Origin: Aquipuribacter nitratireducens
Lineage (GTDB): Bacteria; Actinomycetota; Actinomycetes; Actinomycetales; JBBAYJ01
Reading direction: 5' to 3'
Length of the DNA stretch: 64,000 nt
Assembly (NCBI RefSeq): GCF_037860835.1
Contig: NZ_JBBEOG010000007.1
Coordinates: 1-64,000, forward strand
Shown here: positions 17,676 through 27,000 of the stretch, one piece after another
How the letters are laid out: each line of letters begins with the position of its first letter
How positions within the stretch are numbered: the stretch's first letter is position 1
Notes under the pieces: model-generated
The model's input: the letters and a program-made list of their open reading frames with translations, nothing else
Told to the model about the DNA's origin: nothing
The model's database searches: none
Position numbers and translations under genes: made by a program

Positions 17676-18662
17676 TCAGCCCTTGACGCTGCCCGCGAGG
17701 AGACCGCGGACGAAGAAGCGCTGCAGGGCGATGAAGACGACCAGGGGCACGATCATCGAGATGAAAGCGCCTGCCGTCAGCAGGTGCCACTCCGAGCCAC
17801 GCGTCCCGACGATGTTCGCGAGCCGGACCGTCAGCGGCGCGGTGTTCTGCGCGGACCCGAAGATCAGGGCGACGAGCAGGTCGTTCCACACCCACAGGAA
17901 CTGGAACACGGCGAACGCCGCGATCGCCGGCGTGAGCACCGGCAGCAGGACCTGGAAGAAGATCTTCACGTGCCCCGCACCGTCGACCATGGCGGCCTCG
18001 ATGAGGGAGCGGGGGATGTCCTTCATGAAGTTGTGGAGCAGGAACACCGCCAGGGGGAGCGCGAAGATCGAGTGCGACAGCCACACCGGCCAGAACGAGC
18101 CCGCGATGCCCCAGTTCACGTAGTCCGTGAGCAGCGGGATCAGCGCGATCTGGATCGGCACGATCTGGAGCGCGAAGACACCGACGAAGATCCAGTCACG
18201 GCCGGGGAACTCGATCCACGCGAAGGCGTAGGCCGCGAGGAGGGCGAGCGTGATCGGGATGACGACCGCCGGCAACGTGATGACGATCGTGTTGATGAAG
18301 ACGGTCGCGAAGCCCTCGCTGCCGTAGAGCACGAGGTTGTAGTTGTTCGCCGTGAACTCCGGGTTGGTGAACCACGTCCACCAGCCCGTGTTCTTGACGG
18401 AGAACTCCGGCCTGATCGAGGAGATCAGCAGGCCGGCGGTCGGGATGGTCCACAGGACCGCGATGACGATCGCGATGAGCGAGGCCCACGGGTTCGACAT
18501 GCTCTTGCGGAACGTGGCCGCGCGGCTGCGGCGGACCGGGGTCCCGACGCGGTCGTCGGCGTTCTCCGCCCCTTCGGCGGCCAGCGTCCCCGCCGGGCCG
18601 GTGACCCCGGCGCCGGCGGCGTCGGAGACCCGTGCTCCCCTGCTGCGGTCGGTGGTGCTCAT
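17676..18662 (-). CDS. carbohydrate ABC transporter permease (MalG-type)
   Basis: A 328-aa inner-membrane permease with six predicted spans and the EAA loop EAAMVDGAGHVKIFFQVLLP that contacts the ATPase. It has an unusually long hydrophilic N-terminus of about 55 residues before the first span. The ATG overlaps the stop of the other permease by four bases (ATGA). It forms the transmembrane channel with the MalF-type partner. No ATPase gene is present, so a shared MsiK-like ATPase elsewhere is likely, as is common in actinobacteria. Confidence 0.9.
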   Translation of the reverse strand: MSTTDRSRGARVSDAAGAGVTGPAGTLAAEGAENADDRVGTPVRRSRAATFRKSMSNPWASLIAIVIAVLWTIPTAGLLISSIRPEFSVKNTGWWTWFTNPEFTANNYNLVLYGSEGFATVFINTIVITLPAVVIPITLALLAAYAFAWIEFPGRDWIFVGVFALQIVPIQIALIPLLTDYVNWGIAGSFWPVWLSHSIFALPLAVFLLHNFMKDIPRSLIEAAMVDGAGHVKIFFQVLLPVLTPAIAAFAVFQFLWVWNDLLVALIFGSAQNTAPLTVRLANIVGTRGSEWHLLTAGAFISMIVPLVVFIALQRFFVRGLLAGSVKG

Positions 18663-19648
18663 CGGACCTCCTCCGAAATCCGCTGCTGACGGACGTTGTA
18701 GGCGACGATCGGCACCACGAGGATGAAGAGGATGAGCGCGAGCGCCGCGCCGAGGCCCTGGTCACCCTGCCGGAACGCCTGCGTGTAGAACTCGTTGGCC
18801 ACGATCGACGTGCCGAACTGCCCGCCGGTCATCGTCCGGACGATGTCGAAGACCTTGAGGCTGCCGATGGCGAGCGTCGTGAGGACGACGATGAGGGCGG
18901 GCCGGATGGCCGGCACCGTGACGAAGCGGAAGAGCTGTACGCCGCTCACGCCGTCGAGCTTCGCCGCCTCCGTGATGTCGTCGGGGATCGCCTTGATGGC
19001 GGCCGAGAGGACCGTCATCGCGAACCCGGTCTGGATCCAGATGAACACGATGATGAGGAACACCGTGTTCCACGGTTGCTGCAGCAAGAACTGGTACGGC
19101 TCGAAGCCGAGCCACACGAGGACCTGGTTGGCCAGACCGATCTGGGTGTTGTCCCCGATGTCGGCCCGGTAGTCGTAGACGAAGCGCCAGATGATCGACG
19201 CGCCGACCATGGAGATGGCCATCGGCAGGAAGATGAGCGCCTTGGCGACCGCCTCGAAGCGTGTCTTGTCGACGAGCACGGCGTAGAGGAGACCGAGGAA
19301 GGTCGCGACGAGCGGCGTGAGGATGGTCCACGCGAAGGTGTTGTAGATGACCTGCCGGAGGTCGGGCGTCGCGAAGATCTGCGCGAGGTTGTCCGTCCCG
19401 ACGAAGTTCTCGCCCGTCCGGTCGAAGAACGCCTGGTAGATCGTGATGAGCGCCGGTCTGACCAACCCGAAGATGAGCAGGAGGAGGGCGGGGCCGGCGA
19501 AGGCGATCGCGGCCAACCAGCCCGGGACGTTCCGTGGTCGGTCGACGGCGAACAGGATGATGGTCATGACCGCGACGAAGAGCAGGATCGCGATGATCAT
19601 GACGGTGAACTTCTCGCCTGCACTGTTCGCGTTGAGCAGCAGGTCCAT
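18659..19648 (-). CDS. carbohydrate ABC transporter permease (MalF-type)
   Basis: A 329-aa permease with an N-terminal pair of spans (MIIAILLFVAVMTIILF and WLAAIAFAGPALLLLIFGL) ahead of the six-span core, and the EAA loop EAAKLDGVSGVQLFRFVTVP. I chose the ATG at 19648 (MDLLLNANS); the frame is open 22 codons further, into the intergenic hairpin. Translation of the MalG-type gene is coupled through an ATGA overlap. With the lipoprotein upstream it forms an alpha-glucoside-type importer. Confidence 0.9.
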   Translation of the reverse strand: MDLLLNANSAGEKFTVMIIAILLFVAVMTIILFAVDRPRNVPGWLAAIAFAGPALLLLIFGLVRPALITIYQAFFDRTGENFVGTDNLAQIFATPDLRQVIYNTFAWTILTPLVATFLGLLYAVLVDKTRFEAVAKALIFLPMAISMVGASIIWRFVYDYRADIGDNTQIGLANQVLVWLGFEPYQFLLQQPWNTVFLIIVFIWIQTGFAMTVLSAAIKAIPDDITEAAKLDGVSGVQLFRFVTVPAIRPALIVVLTTLAIGSLKVFDIVRTMTGGQFGTSIVANEFYTQAFRQGDQGLGAALALILFILVVPIVAYNVRQQRISEEVR

Positions 19649-19713
19649 GCGTCCGGTCACTTCCTCGTGTCGGCGGCTTGGGCTCCCCACGCTACTCGCG
19701 TGGGGCGGAAGCA

Positions 19714-19754
19714 CCAGGGGCCCGGGACGAGGCCTGCTCGTCCCGGGCCCCTGG
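19714..19754 (-). terminator. intercistronic hairpin between binding protein and permease genes
   Basis: Arms 19714-19731 and 19737-19754 form a perfect 18-bp stem (CCAGGGGCCCGGGACGAG and complement) with a 5-base loop, 23 bases past the binding-protein stop. Such structures in sugar-importer operons protect the upstream mRNA or cause partial termination, so that the binding protein is made in excess. Confidence 0.75.
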
Positions 19755-19776
19755 CGTGGTGCTCACGACCCGAGGG

Positions 19777-21195
19777 TCACGGCCAGGACTGCTCGATCGC
19801 GTCGAGCACGGCCTCGTTGCTCTTGTCCTCGGCGATCCACGCCGTCATCTCCGACCAGAAGGACCCGGCACCGACGGCGCCCGGCATGAGGTCGGAGGCG
19901 TCGAAGCGGAACGTCGCCTCCGGGTCCGTGAGGAGCTCCGCCGACAGCTGCTGGACCGGGTCCGGCAGCACGCTCGGGTCGAACTCCGTGTTCGGCGGGA
20001 TGTAGTTGCCGCCGCCGATGCCGCCGCGCGCCTGGGTGGCGTCCGGCTGGGTGAGGAACACCTGGAAGGCCTGGACCTCGGGCCGGTCGGCGAACGCGAC
20101 GTTGACCTCGCCGCCGCCGAGCAGCGGCCGCCCGAACTCCTCGTTCATGGGAGGCAGGTAGAAGGCCCAGATGTCGCCGTCCTCGGCGACGCTCGTCCCC
20201 TCGGGGAAGTTCGTCGAGTAGAACGCCGCCTGGCGGTGCATGAAGCACTGGCCCTCGGTGATCGGGAGACCACCGGCCTGGAACTCCGTCGTCGCGATCG
20301 ACTGGACGCCGCCGATGCCGCCGTTGACGTAGTCGGGGTTCTTGAGGAACCGGCCGACCTCCTCGAGGACCGACGCCACCTGCGGGTCGTTGAAGGGGAT
20401 CTCGTGGTTGACCCACTGGTCGTAGACCTCGGGGCCGTGCATGCGGAGCATGACGTCCTCCATCCAGTCCGTCGCGACCCAGCCGGTGGCGTCACCGGAC
20501 CCGATGCCGGCGCACCACGGCTTGACCGCCTCGTTGTCGGCGAAGTCCTCGACGATCTGGTCGGAGAGGGCGACCATCTCGTCCCACGTCTCCGGCACCT
20601 CGTAGCCGTTCTCCTCGAACGCGGTGGGCGAGTACCAGACCAGCGACTTCGCGTTGGAGGAGTTCGGCAGGCCGTACAGCGTGCCGTCGACCGTCCCGTA
20701 CTGCTCCCACGCCTGGTTGTAGTACTCGCGGAAGTTCGCCACGGCGGCCTCGGGCGGCTCGACGGCGAGGCCCGGGTTGTCCGTGATGATGCTGGCAGCG
20801 AGGCCCGGCTGCGGCAGCATCGCGACGTCGGGCGCCTGGCCGGACTGGATGCGGACGAGGAGCTGGGCCTCGAACTCCGCCGACCCCTCGTAGTTCACGG
20901 TCACGCCCGTGCACTCCTCGAACAGCCCGACCCACGTGATGTAGTCGGCGTCGTCCGGGGCCCGGACGGGGGTGTACCACGAGACGGACGTGCCGCTCAG
21001 GTCACCGAACTCCTCGTACGGCGCGCAGTCGATCTCGGGGAGGTCGCCGGCCGCGGCGTCACCTCCGCCGGCGCTGGCGTCGCCGCCGGCGCTCTGGTCC
21101 TCGATCGCGTCTGCCCCGCAGGCCGCCAGCAGCATCGACACCGCGACGCCTGTACCGGCGACAGCGGCCGCACGCTTGGTGAGGCGGATCCGCAT
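19777..21195 (-). CDS. sugar-binding lipoprotein of an alpha-glucoside-type ABC importer
   Basis: A 472-aa extracytoplasmic solute-binding protein. The signal peptide ends in a lipobox LLAAC (Cys26), followed by a Gly/Ala/Asp linker. The mature part shows features of the family 1 sugar-binding proteins (ITWVGLFEECTGVTVNYEGSA, YGLPNSSNAKSLVWYSP, IPPNTEFDPSVLPDP). The ATG at 21195 has GAGGAGG six bases upstream; the frame is open to 21327 through the promoter and operator and is rejected there. Its first position in the operon and the large AglE-like size fit an alpha-glucoside importer. The ligand is inferred from the adjacent GH13 enzyme. Confidence 0.9.
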   Translation of the reverse strand: MRIRLTKRAAAVAGTGVAVSMLLAACGADAIEDQSAGGDASAGGGDAAAGDLPEIDCAPYEEFGDLSGTSVSWYTPVRAPDDADYITWVGLFEECTGVTVNYEGSAEFEAQLLVRIQSGQAPDVAMLPQPGLAASIITDNPGLAVEPPEAAVANFREYYNQAWEQYGTVDGTLYGLPNSSNAKSLVWYSPTAFEENGYEVPETWDEMVALSDQIVEDFADNEAVKPWCAGIGSGDATGWVATDWMEDVMLRMHGPEVYDQWVNHEIPFNDPQVASVLEEVGRFLKNPDYVNGGIGGVQSIATTEFQAGGLPITEGQCFMHRQAAFYSTNFPEGTSVAEDGDIWAFYLPPMNEEFGRPLLGGGEVNVAFADRPEVQAFQVFLTQPDATQARGGIGGGNYIPPNTEFDPSVLPDPVQQLSAELLTDPEATFRFDASDLMPGAVGAGSFWSEMTAWIAEDKSNEAVLDAIEQSWP

Positions 21196-21258
21196 CTGTT
21201 GCCTCCTCGTTGATGGCTCGCCCGGACAGCACCGATGCCGACCGGTCGGACGTCTGTG

Positions 21259-21288
21259 TATGTAAACGCTTGCACCTGCGGCGCACAA
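21259..21288 (-). promoter_or_regulatory. promoter of the alpha-glucoside importer
   Basis: On the minus strand, -35 TTGTGC (21283-21288) and -10 TACATA (21259-21264) are spaced by 18 bp, about 64 bases before the ATG at 21195. The LacI-type operator overlaps the -10 and spacer. Confidence 0.6.
21261..21274. promoter_or_regulatory. LacI-family operator
   Basis: TGTAAACGCTTGCA is a near-palindrome centred on CG, matching the usual LacI-family form TGnAAnCGnTTnCA (TGCAAGCGTTTACA on the other strand). It overlaps the -10 box and spacer of the importer promoter, an ideal position for repression. The adjacent LacI-family gene is the obvious ligand-responsive repressor. Confidence 0.8.
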
Positions 21289-21394
21289 GGCTCGACCCGT
21301 CACGTCGTCGTAACGATCCGGCAACACAGGCCCTCCGCCGACGACGGACGGTGACCGCGCCGCGACAGTCAGACCCGCGGGTCGACCGATCGGG

Positions 21395-22465
21395 TCAGGG
21401 GTTGACGAGGCTGGCGGGCACCGCGGTCGACCGGCGCTCGACGAGGTGCACGGGGAGCCGCTCCTGCTGGGAGTCCCAGCCCGCGGGGAGCCGCCCGCCG
21501 GTGACCCTCACGCGCTGCAGCAGGGCGAGGAGCCAGCGCGCGGCCGCCTCCGCCTGCTCCGCGACGGGTTGGGCGATGGTCGTGAGCCCGTGGAGGTCCG
21601 CGTGGGGGTGGTCGTCGACACCGATGACCGAGACCCGCCCCGGCACGTCGACCCCGGCGGACCTCAGCTCGTGGAGCAGCCCGATGCCGATCTCGTCGGA
21701 CACCGCGACCACGCCGGTGGGCAGCGGCCCGCCGGTCAGCAGCTCGCGCGCCGCGCGGCGGCCCTCGGCGACCGTGAGGTCGCACCGCACGGGGGGTAGC
21801 GGGTCGAGGCCCGCGGCGCCCATGGCCTGGACGTAGCCGCGGTAGCGGTCGCGCGGCGGCCCCCAGCCGTCCGGGTCCTCGCCGTTGCTGCCGACGAGCG
21901 CGATGTCGCGGTGACCGAGGCGGAGCAGGTGCTCGGTGGCCCGCCGCCCGACGGCGACGTCGTCGATGCCGAACGAGGGCAGCCCCGGCACCAGGTCGCC
22001 GACGTAGACCACGGCGTGACCCAGCCCGCGGAGGGTCTCGAGCTCGCGGCGGACGAGGGGGAGCGTGAGGACGATCGTCGCGTCGACGCGCTTGCGCAGG
22101 AGGTCGGTCTCGATGGTCTGCCGGGACGGCGGGGTGACGGCCCCGGGGCCGGGTTCGAGCTGGTCGCCCGGCGGGAGGATGACGAGGAGGACGTCGTAGC
22201 CCTCGGTCCGCAGGACCGACTCGATGGTCTCGATGCACACGGAGAAGAACCAGCGACTCACGTGGGGCGTGACGAGCCCGACCGCCTTCGTCCGGCCGCT
22301 CGCGAGGCTGGAGGCCGCCGCGGACGGCACGTAGCCGAGGGACTGCGCCGCCTTCTGGACGCGCACGCGCGTCGGTTCGGCGACGGAGGCGAGGCCCCGC
22401 AGGGCGCGCGAGACGGTGGCGGTGGACACGCCCGTCGCCCGGGCGACGTCCTCGATCGACGCCAC
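21395..22465 (-). CDS. LacI-family transcriptional regulator
   Basis: A 356-aa repressor with an N-terminal LacI helix-turn-helix (SIEDVARATGVSTATVSRALRG) and hinge helix (PSAAASSLASGRTKAVGLV), then a periplasmic-binding-protein-like sensor domain (VSDEIGIGLLHELRSAGVDVPGRVSVIGVDD). It lies directly upstream of the importer operon on the same strand, 199 bases from the binding-protein start. It most likely represses the importer through the operator at 21261-21274 and is released by an alpha-glucoside or derivative. Confidence 0.93.
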   Translation of the reverse strand: MASIEDVARATGVSTATVSRALRGLASVAEPTRVRVQKAAQSLGYVPSAAASSLASGRTKAVGLVTPHVSRWFFSVCIETIESVLRTEGYDVLLVILPPGDQLEPGPGAVTPPSRQTIETDLLRKRVDATIVLTLPLVRRELETLRGLGHAVVYVGDLVPGLPSFGIDDVAVGRRATEHLLRLGHRDIALVGSNGEDPDGWGPPRDRYRGYVQAMGAAGLDPLPPVRCDLTVAEGRRAARELLTGGPLPTGVVAVSDEIGIGLLHELRSAGVDVPGRVSVIGVDDHPHADLHGLTTIAQPVAEQAEAAARWLLALLQRVRVTGGRLPAGWDSQQERLPVHLVERRSTAVPASLVNP

Positions 22466-22561
22466 CGGTCCCTCCTCACCCCGCCTCGTCGAGGGGTACT
22501 CGTCGTCGGTAGGGCACAGGATTGTGCCCCTTCGACGACGCTCCTGGCGAGGCCGCGGGCC

Positions 22562-23188
22562 TCAGACGACCGCGACGGCCTCCGCGCGCGCCCGCTCCAT
22601 GGCGAGCTTCACGACACCGACGAGGGCCTGCTTGGTCGCCGCCCGCGAGCGGGCGTCCGTGTAGAGGAACGGCACGTGGGCCGGCACCTGGAGGGCCTCG
22701 CGGACGTCCTCGAGGTGGTGCTTCGCGACGCCGTCGAAGCAGTTGACCGCGACGACGAACGGGATGCCACGGGACTCGAAGTAGTCGACGGCGGGGAAGC
22801 ACTGCTCGAGCCGGTCGGTGTCGACGAGGACGACCGCGCCGATCGCGCCGCGGACCAGGTCGTCCCACATGAAGAGGAACCGGTCCTGGCCGGGCGTGCC
22901 GAACAGGTACAGCCACAGGTCGCCGGGCAGCGAGATGCGGCCGAAGTCCATGGCGACCGTCGTCGTCGTCTTCCGGTCGCTGACGCCACCGGCGTCGTCG
23001 ACGCCGAGGGAGTGCTCGGTCATCGCCGCCTCGGTCGACAGCGGCTCGATGTCGCTGATCGAGCCGATGAACGTCGTCTTCCCGACGGCGAACCCGCCCG
23101 CGACGACGATCTTGACGACGGTGGGGGCCACCGCGGGCGCCTGGTCGGGCGCGGCGGGGGCCACGGTGTCAGAGGGAGGAAATGCCAT
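22562..23188 (-). CDS. conservon small GTPase (CvnD-type)
   Basis: A 208-aa Ras-like GTP-binding protein of the type found as the last gene of actinobacterial conservons. The P-loop is GGFAVGKTTFIGS, switch 2 is FGTPGQDRF, and the base-recognition loop is the variant NCFDG. The ATG at 23188 overlaps the DUF742 gene by 20 bases. These GTPases work with the sensor-like kinase, roadblock and DUF742 proteins at the membrane and influence development or metabolism in Streptomyces. The exact role here is unknown. Confidence 0.9.
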   Translation of the reverse strand: MAFPPSDTVAPAAPDQAPAVAPTVVKIVVAGGFAVGKTTFIGSISDIEPLSTEAAMTEHSLGVDDAGGVSDRKTTTTVAMDFGRISLPGDLWLYLFGTPGQDRFLFMWDDLVRGAIGAVVLVDTDRLEQCFPAVDYFESRGIPFVVAVNCFDGVAKHHLEDVREALQVPAHVPFLYTDARSRAATKQALVGVVKLAMERARAEAVAVV

Positions 23189-23564
23189 CGAGAACACTCT
23201 CCAGAACGCTCAGCGAGATCGAGGACGACGAGGACGAGGGGGACGAGGTCAGGCCGTGGACACGGACCTGGCCGGACTCGACGAGGTCGCCGACGACGAC
23301 CCGGACGACCCCGACGGGCAGGGCGAGGTGGGCGCTGATCTCGGCGACGGACTCGAACTTGTCCGCGCACAGCTCGAGGAGGCGACGCTTCTCGGGCGTG
23401 TCGGACACGCTCGGGCGCGAGACCGCCTGGACGAGCGCCTCCAGGGGCAGGGGCGCGGCGCCCGAGTGGCGGGTGCGACCCCGGGTCAGTGCGTAGGGCC
23501 GGACGGCGAAGTCGTCGCCGTCGGCGTGACGGGGGCCCGGGACCGGGCGCCGGTTGTCGTCCAT
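23169..23564 (-). CDS. DUF742 protein, conservon component (CvnC-type)
   Basis: A 131-aa DUF742 protein with a winged-helix-like core: FAVRPYALTRGRT near the start, then LLELCADKFESVAEISAHLALPVGVVRVVVGDLVESGQVRVH. A serine-rich stretch (SSPSSSSSS) separates the core from the C-terminal SVLESVLDGISSL. GAGGA lies six bases before the ATG. It follows the roadblock gene by 34 bases and overlaps the GTPase gene. In conservons this protein associates with the kinase-like membrane protein and GTPase. Confidence 0.9.
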   Translation of the reverse strand: MDDNRRPVPGPRHADGDDFAVRPYALTRGRTRHSGAAPLPLEALVQAVSRPSVSDTPEKRRLLELCADKFESVAEISAHLALPVGVVRVVVGDLVESGQVRVHGLTSSPSSSSSSISLSVLESVLDGISSL

Positions 23565-23598
23565 GTCAGCTCCTCACGCGCTCGTCGTGGCGGCTCGG

Positions 23599-24048
23599 TC
23601 AGTACAGGCCGGCGCGGACCGCGCCGGACACCGGGAGGCGGGACCGCATCTCGCTGACGAGCTGCGGGGTGAGGGTCGCCTCGGTGCGGCTGACGAGCAG
23701 CGCCATCTCGTAGCCGATGAGCCCGACGTCGCAGCCGGCGTCCGCCATGACCGCGAGGACGGACCCGTCGGAGATCGCCATCGAGAACAGGAAGATGTTG
23801 TCCATCTCGACGATCGCCTGACGCACCTCCCCGCCGGCCAGCTGGCGTGCGGCGCCCCGCGTGAGCGAGGAGATGCCGGACACGATCGCGGCGAGCTGGT
23901 CGCCCTGGGTCCGGTCGAGCTGGTCCGACATGGCCATGAGCAGCCCGTCGGCGGAGACGACGAGGGTGTGGGACACCCCCGGCACGTTCCGGACGAAGTT
24001 GTCGAGCAGCCAGCTGAAGTTGGTGGCCTCGGTGCTCATCGTGGTCAC
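23599..24048 (-). CDS. roadblock/LC7 domain protein, conservon component (CvnB-type)
   Basis: A 149-aa roadblock/LC7 protein ([32 protein letters not shown]). Such proteins act as partners or activators of small Ras-like GTPases. The GTG at 24048 overlaps the kinase stop by four bases (GTGA) and has GGAGG nine bases upstream; an in-frame ATG at 24039 is an alternative. The order kinase-roadblock-DUF742-GTPase is the canonical conservon. Confidence 0.9.
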   Translation of the reverse strand: MTTMSTEATNFSWLLDNFVRNVPGVSHTLVVSADGLLMAMSDQLDRTQGDQLAAIVSGISSLTRGAARQLAGGEVRQAIVEMDNIFLFSMAISDGSVLAVMADAGCDVGLIGYEMALLVSRTEATLTPQLVSEMRSRLPVSGAVRAGLY

Positions 24049-27000
24049 GGTCGCGGTCCTCCGTCGGTCGGTCGTGCGTCGGTCTCGGGGGGGCTGGTGG
24101 GGGCGGTGCCGGGCACGCCGGGGGTGGCGGGCGTCGTCGTGCGGGACAGCGGACGTGCGTTCGGTCCGACGCCCGGGACGATGGAGCGGGGCTCCTCGCC
24201 GTCGTCGTCACCGGCGCGCGCCCGGCTCACGCCGGACGTGAAGCCGGAGAGCATGCTGCGGACGTCGGCTGCGCTGCGCTGCCGCCGCTCCGCCGGGGCG
24301 GCGGGTGCCGGGGCCACGTGGGCGGCGGGGGTCGCCGCCGGCCGGCGGCGGACCAGCGGCGCGGGCCCGTTGCGACTCGTGCCGACCGCACTCGGGCTGT
24401 ACGTCGAGAGCCGGCTCAGCTCGCTGAGCGCCTCGGAGGCGAGCATCGAGCGCTGGCGGACGGCGTCCGGGTCGATCGCGGGGACGACCGGCGTGGACCC
24501 GAGGGACGGCTCCGGCTGGTCGGTGTCGGGCGTCGGCGTGGGGGACGGTCCGCCGACCGGCGCCACCGGGAACGGCTCCGCCGCACGCGCCGGGCCGGGC
24601 ACGGGGTGCCCGACCGGGGCCGCCGGCGGCGGGACCGGGTGCCCCGGTGCAGGCGCCGTGGCACCGAGGGGCGGCTGCTGCCGGACCTCGGGCCGTGCCG
24701 CCGGCGGCACGACCGCGGCGGGCGGGGTGACGGGTGCCGAGCGGTGGCCGAACAGGCTCCGTCGGCCGCGGCGACGTGCTCCACCGGGGAGGATGTCGAC
24801 AGGTCCGGCCACGACGGGCGAGGGAGCCGGCGCGGGCGCCGGGGCCGGCGCAGCGGCCGGCGCGGGCGCCGGGGCCGGAGGCGCGGACGCCGTGGGAGCC
24901 GACGACGGGACCGACGACGGGACCGACGGCCTGGCCACGGGCTGCCCGACGGGCTGCCCGACGGGCTTCTCGACGGGCTTCTCGGCGACCGGCTCCACAG
25001 GTGTGTCGGCGACCGGTTCGACGGGCTTCTCGGCGGGCGTCTCGACCGGCATCTCGGCGGCCTTCTCGACCGGCGTCTCGACCGGCTTCTCGACCGGCTT
25101 CTCGGCGGCCTTCTCGGCGGCCTTCTCGGCGGGCGTCTCGAACGGCGTCTCGACCGGCTTCTCGGCGGGCGTCTCGACGGACTTCTCGACGGACTTCTCG
25201 ACGGACTTCTCGACGGACTTCTCGACGGACTTCTCGACGGACTTCTCGACGGACTTCTCGACGGACTTCTCGACGGACTTCTCGACCGGCTCACGAACGG
25301 GCGTCTCGGTGGGCTTCTCCACCGACGTCGGCTCGGCAGGCTCGACACGCGTCTCGGGCTCCACGACGGGTGCGTCGACCGGCTCGGCGGACGGCCGCTC
25401 GGCGGGCGACGCGACAGGCTCTGCGACGGCGTCCTCGACCGGCGTCCCGACCGGCTTCCCGACCGGCTTCCCGACCGGCTCGTCCACCGGCGCAGGGCGG
25501 CCGTCACGGGCCGGGGCGGTGGCGCTCGACGTCGGGCCGGCAGGCGAGGGCTCGAGGCCGGGGATGGCCGGGGCCTTGGCGGCGGCGACGACCTCACGGC
25601 GCGCGCGGAAGGCCCCGAAGAGACCGGCGCGACGCGGCGCGTCCTTGCCCGCCGGCGCGTTCCGGCCGCTGTCGCCGTCCGGACCGTCGGCGGCAGTGTC
25701 CGCCTGGTCCGCTCCGGCGCCGTGAGCCGAACCCGTCCCGACCGCGGGCCGGCCGGTGGGCGGGACGGGCTCCTGACGGGCGCGGGTGGGGAGCCCGCCG
25801 ACGGGCCGGGTCTCGCCCGGGCCGGACGACGACGGGCGCGTCGTCGACGCGCCGGGCGTCGCCTCTCGCGACGTGACGGGACCGGGCGGCACGACGACCG
25901 GGGTCGGCGGGGCGGGAGCGGTCGCGGCCGCAGCGGCGACCGGGGGGACCGGCCGGGCCGGTGCCGCGGGTGTCGGGGAGACGGTCGGGACGCGCGCAGC
26001 CGACGGAGACACCGATGCGGACGGCGCAACGGAGGGCGCAACGGACGGCGCAGCGGACGGGGCGGCCGCCTGGCCACGGCGCGGCAGCGCACCGCTGCCC
26101 GGCACGACCGTGACGTCGACGGGCGAGGCGTCGCCGCCACTGACGGCGGCCGCGGGCAGCTCGATCGGGGCGCCGACGGCCGGCCGCGACGAGGCGGCGG
26201 CAGGCACCGGCGCACCGACGGGCGCCGCGCTGCCCGAGCGCGCTGCGGGGACGGGTGTACGGGTCGCAGCGGGGGCGGGCCGGGGTGCCGGCGGGCGCGG
26301 TGCGCCGGGACCACCGGGTGCACCGGGCGTCGCCTGGGCCGGGACCCGACCACCGCCGGGCGAGCGCTCCGGCGTGGAGCCGGCCTTCGGCGCCGACGGG
26401 GCCGGAGCCGCCGCGGGCGCGCCCTCGGGGGCCTCGCCGGCCGGAGCCGGAGCGGCCTTGACCGTGCCGGGCACGAACAGCGCGGGTGGCAGGTCGACGG
26501 TGACGACCAGGCCCTTCGACCGACCGCGACGCAGGTTGACCGTGACCCCGAGGCGCCTTGCCAGGCGCCCCACGACGTAGAAGCCGAGTCGCTGCGAGGT
26601 GACGACCTCGTCGGCGCCCGTGCTCCGGATCTTCACCATGGCGGCGGTGATCTCGTCGTCGGTCAGGCCGAGCCCCTCGTCGGTCACGGTGACGCGCACG
26701 CCCGCGGCGGTCCGGCTCGTCGCGACGAGCACGGGGGTGTGGGGCTCGGAGAAGTTGGTCCCGTTCTCCAGGATCTCCGCGAGGAGGTGCGCGAGCTGGA
26801 GCGAGAGGTGGCCCATCGTCGGCGGGTCGACCTGCAGCGCGAGGTTGACGCGCTCGTACTGCTCGATCTCCGACGCGGCGGTGCGGATGACGTCGGACAG
26901 CGGCAGCGGCTTGCGGAGGCGCCGACCGGCGTCGATGCCCGCGAGCACGAGGAGGGACTCGGCGTTGCGGCGCATGCGCGTCGCGAGGTGGTCGAGGCGG

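Noticed and set aside
21196-21327. Upstream extension of the sugar-binding protein
   Set aside because: It would cover the promoter and operator and lacks a signal peptide; the ATG at 21195 has a clear ribosome site and lipobox.
25181-25288. Regular repeats considered as a CRISPR array
   Set aside because: The unit is 12 bp with no spacers and lies in an open reading frame; no cas genes are present.
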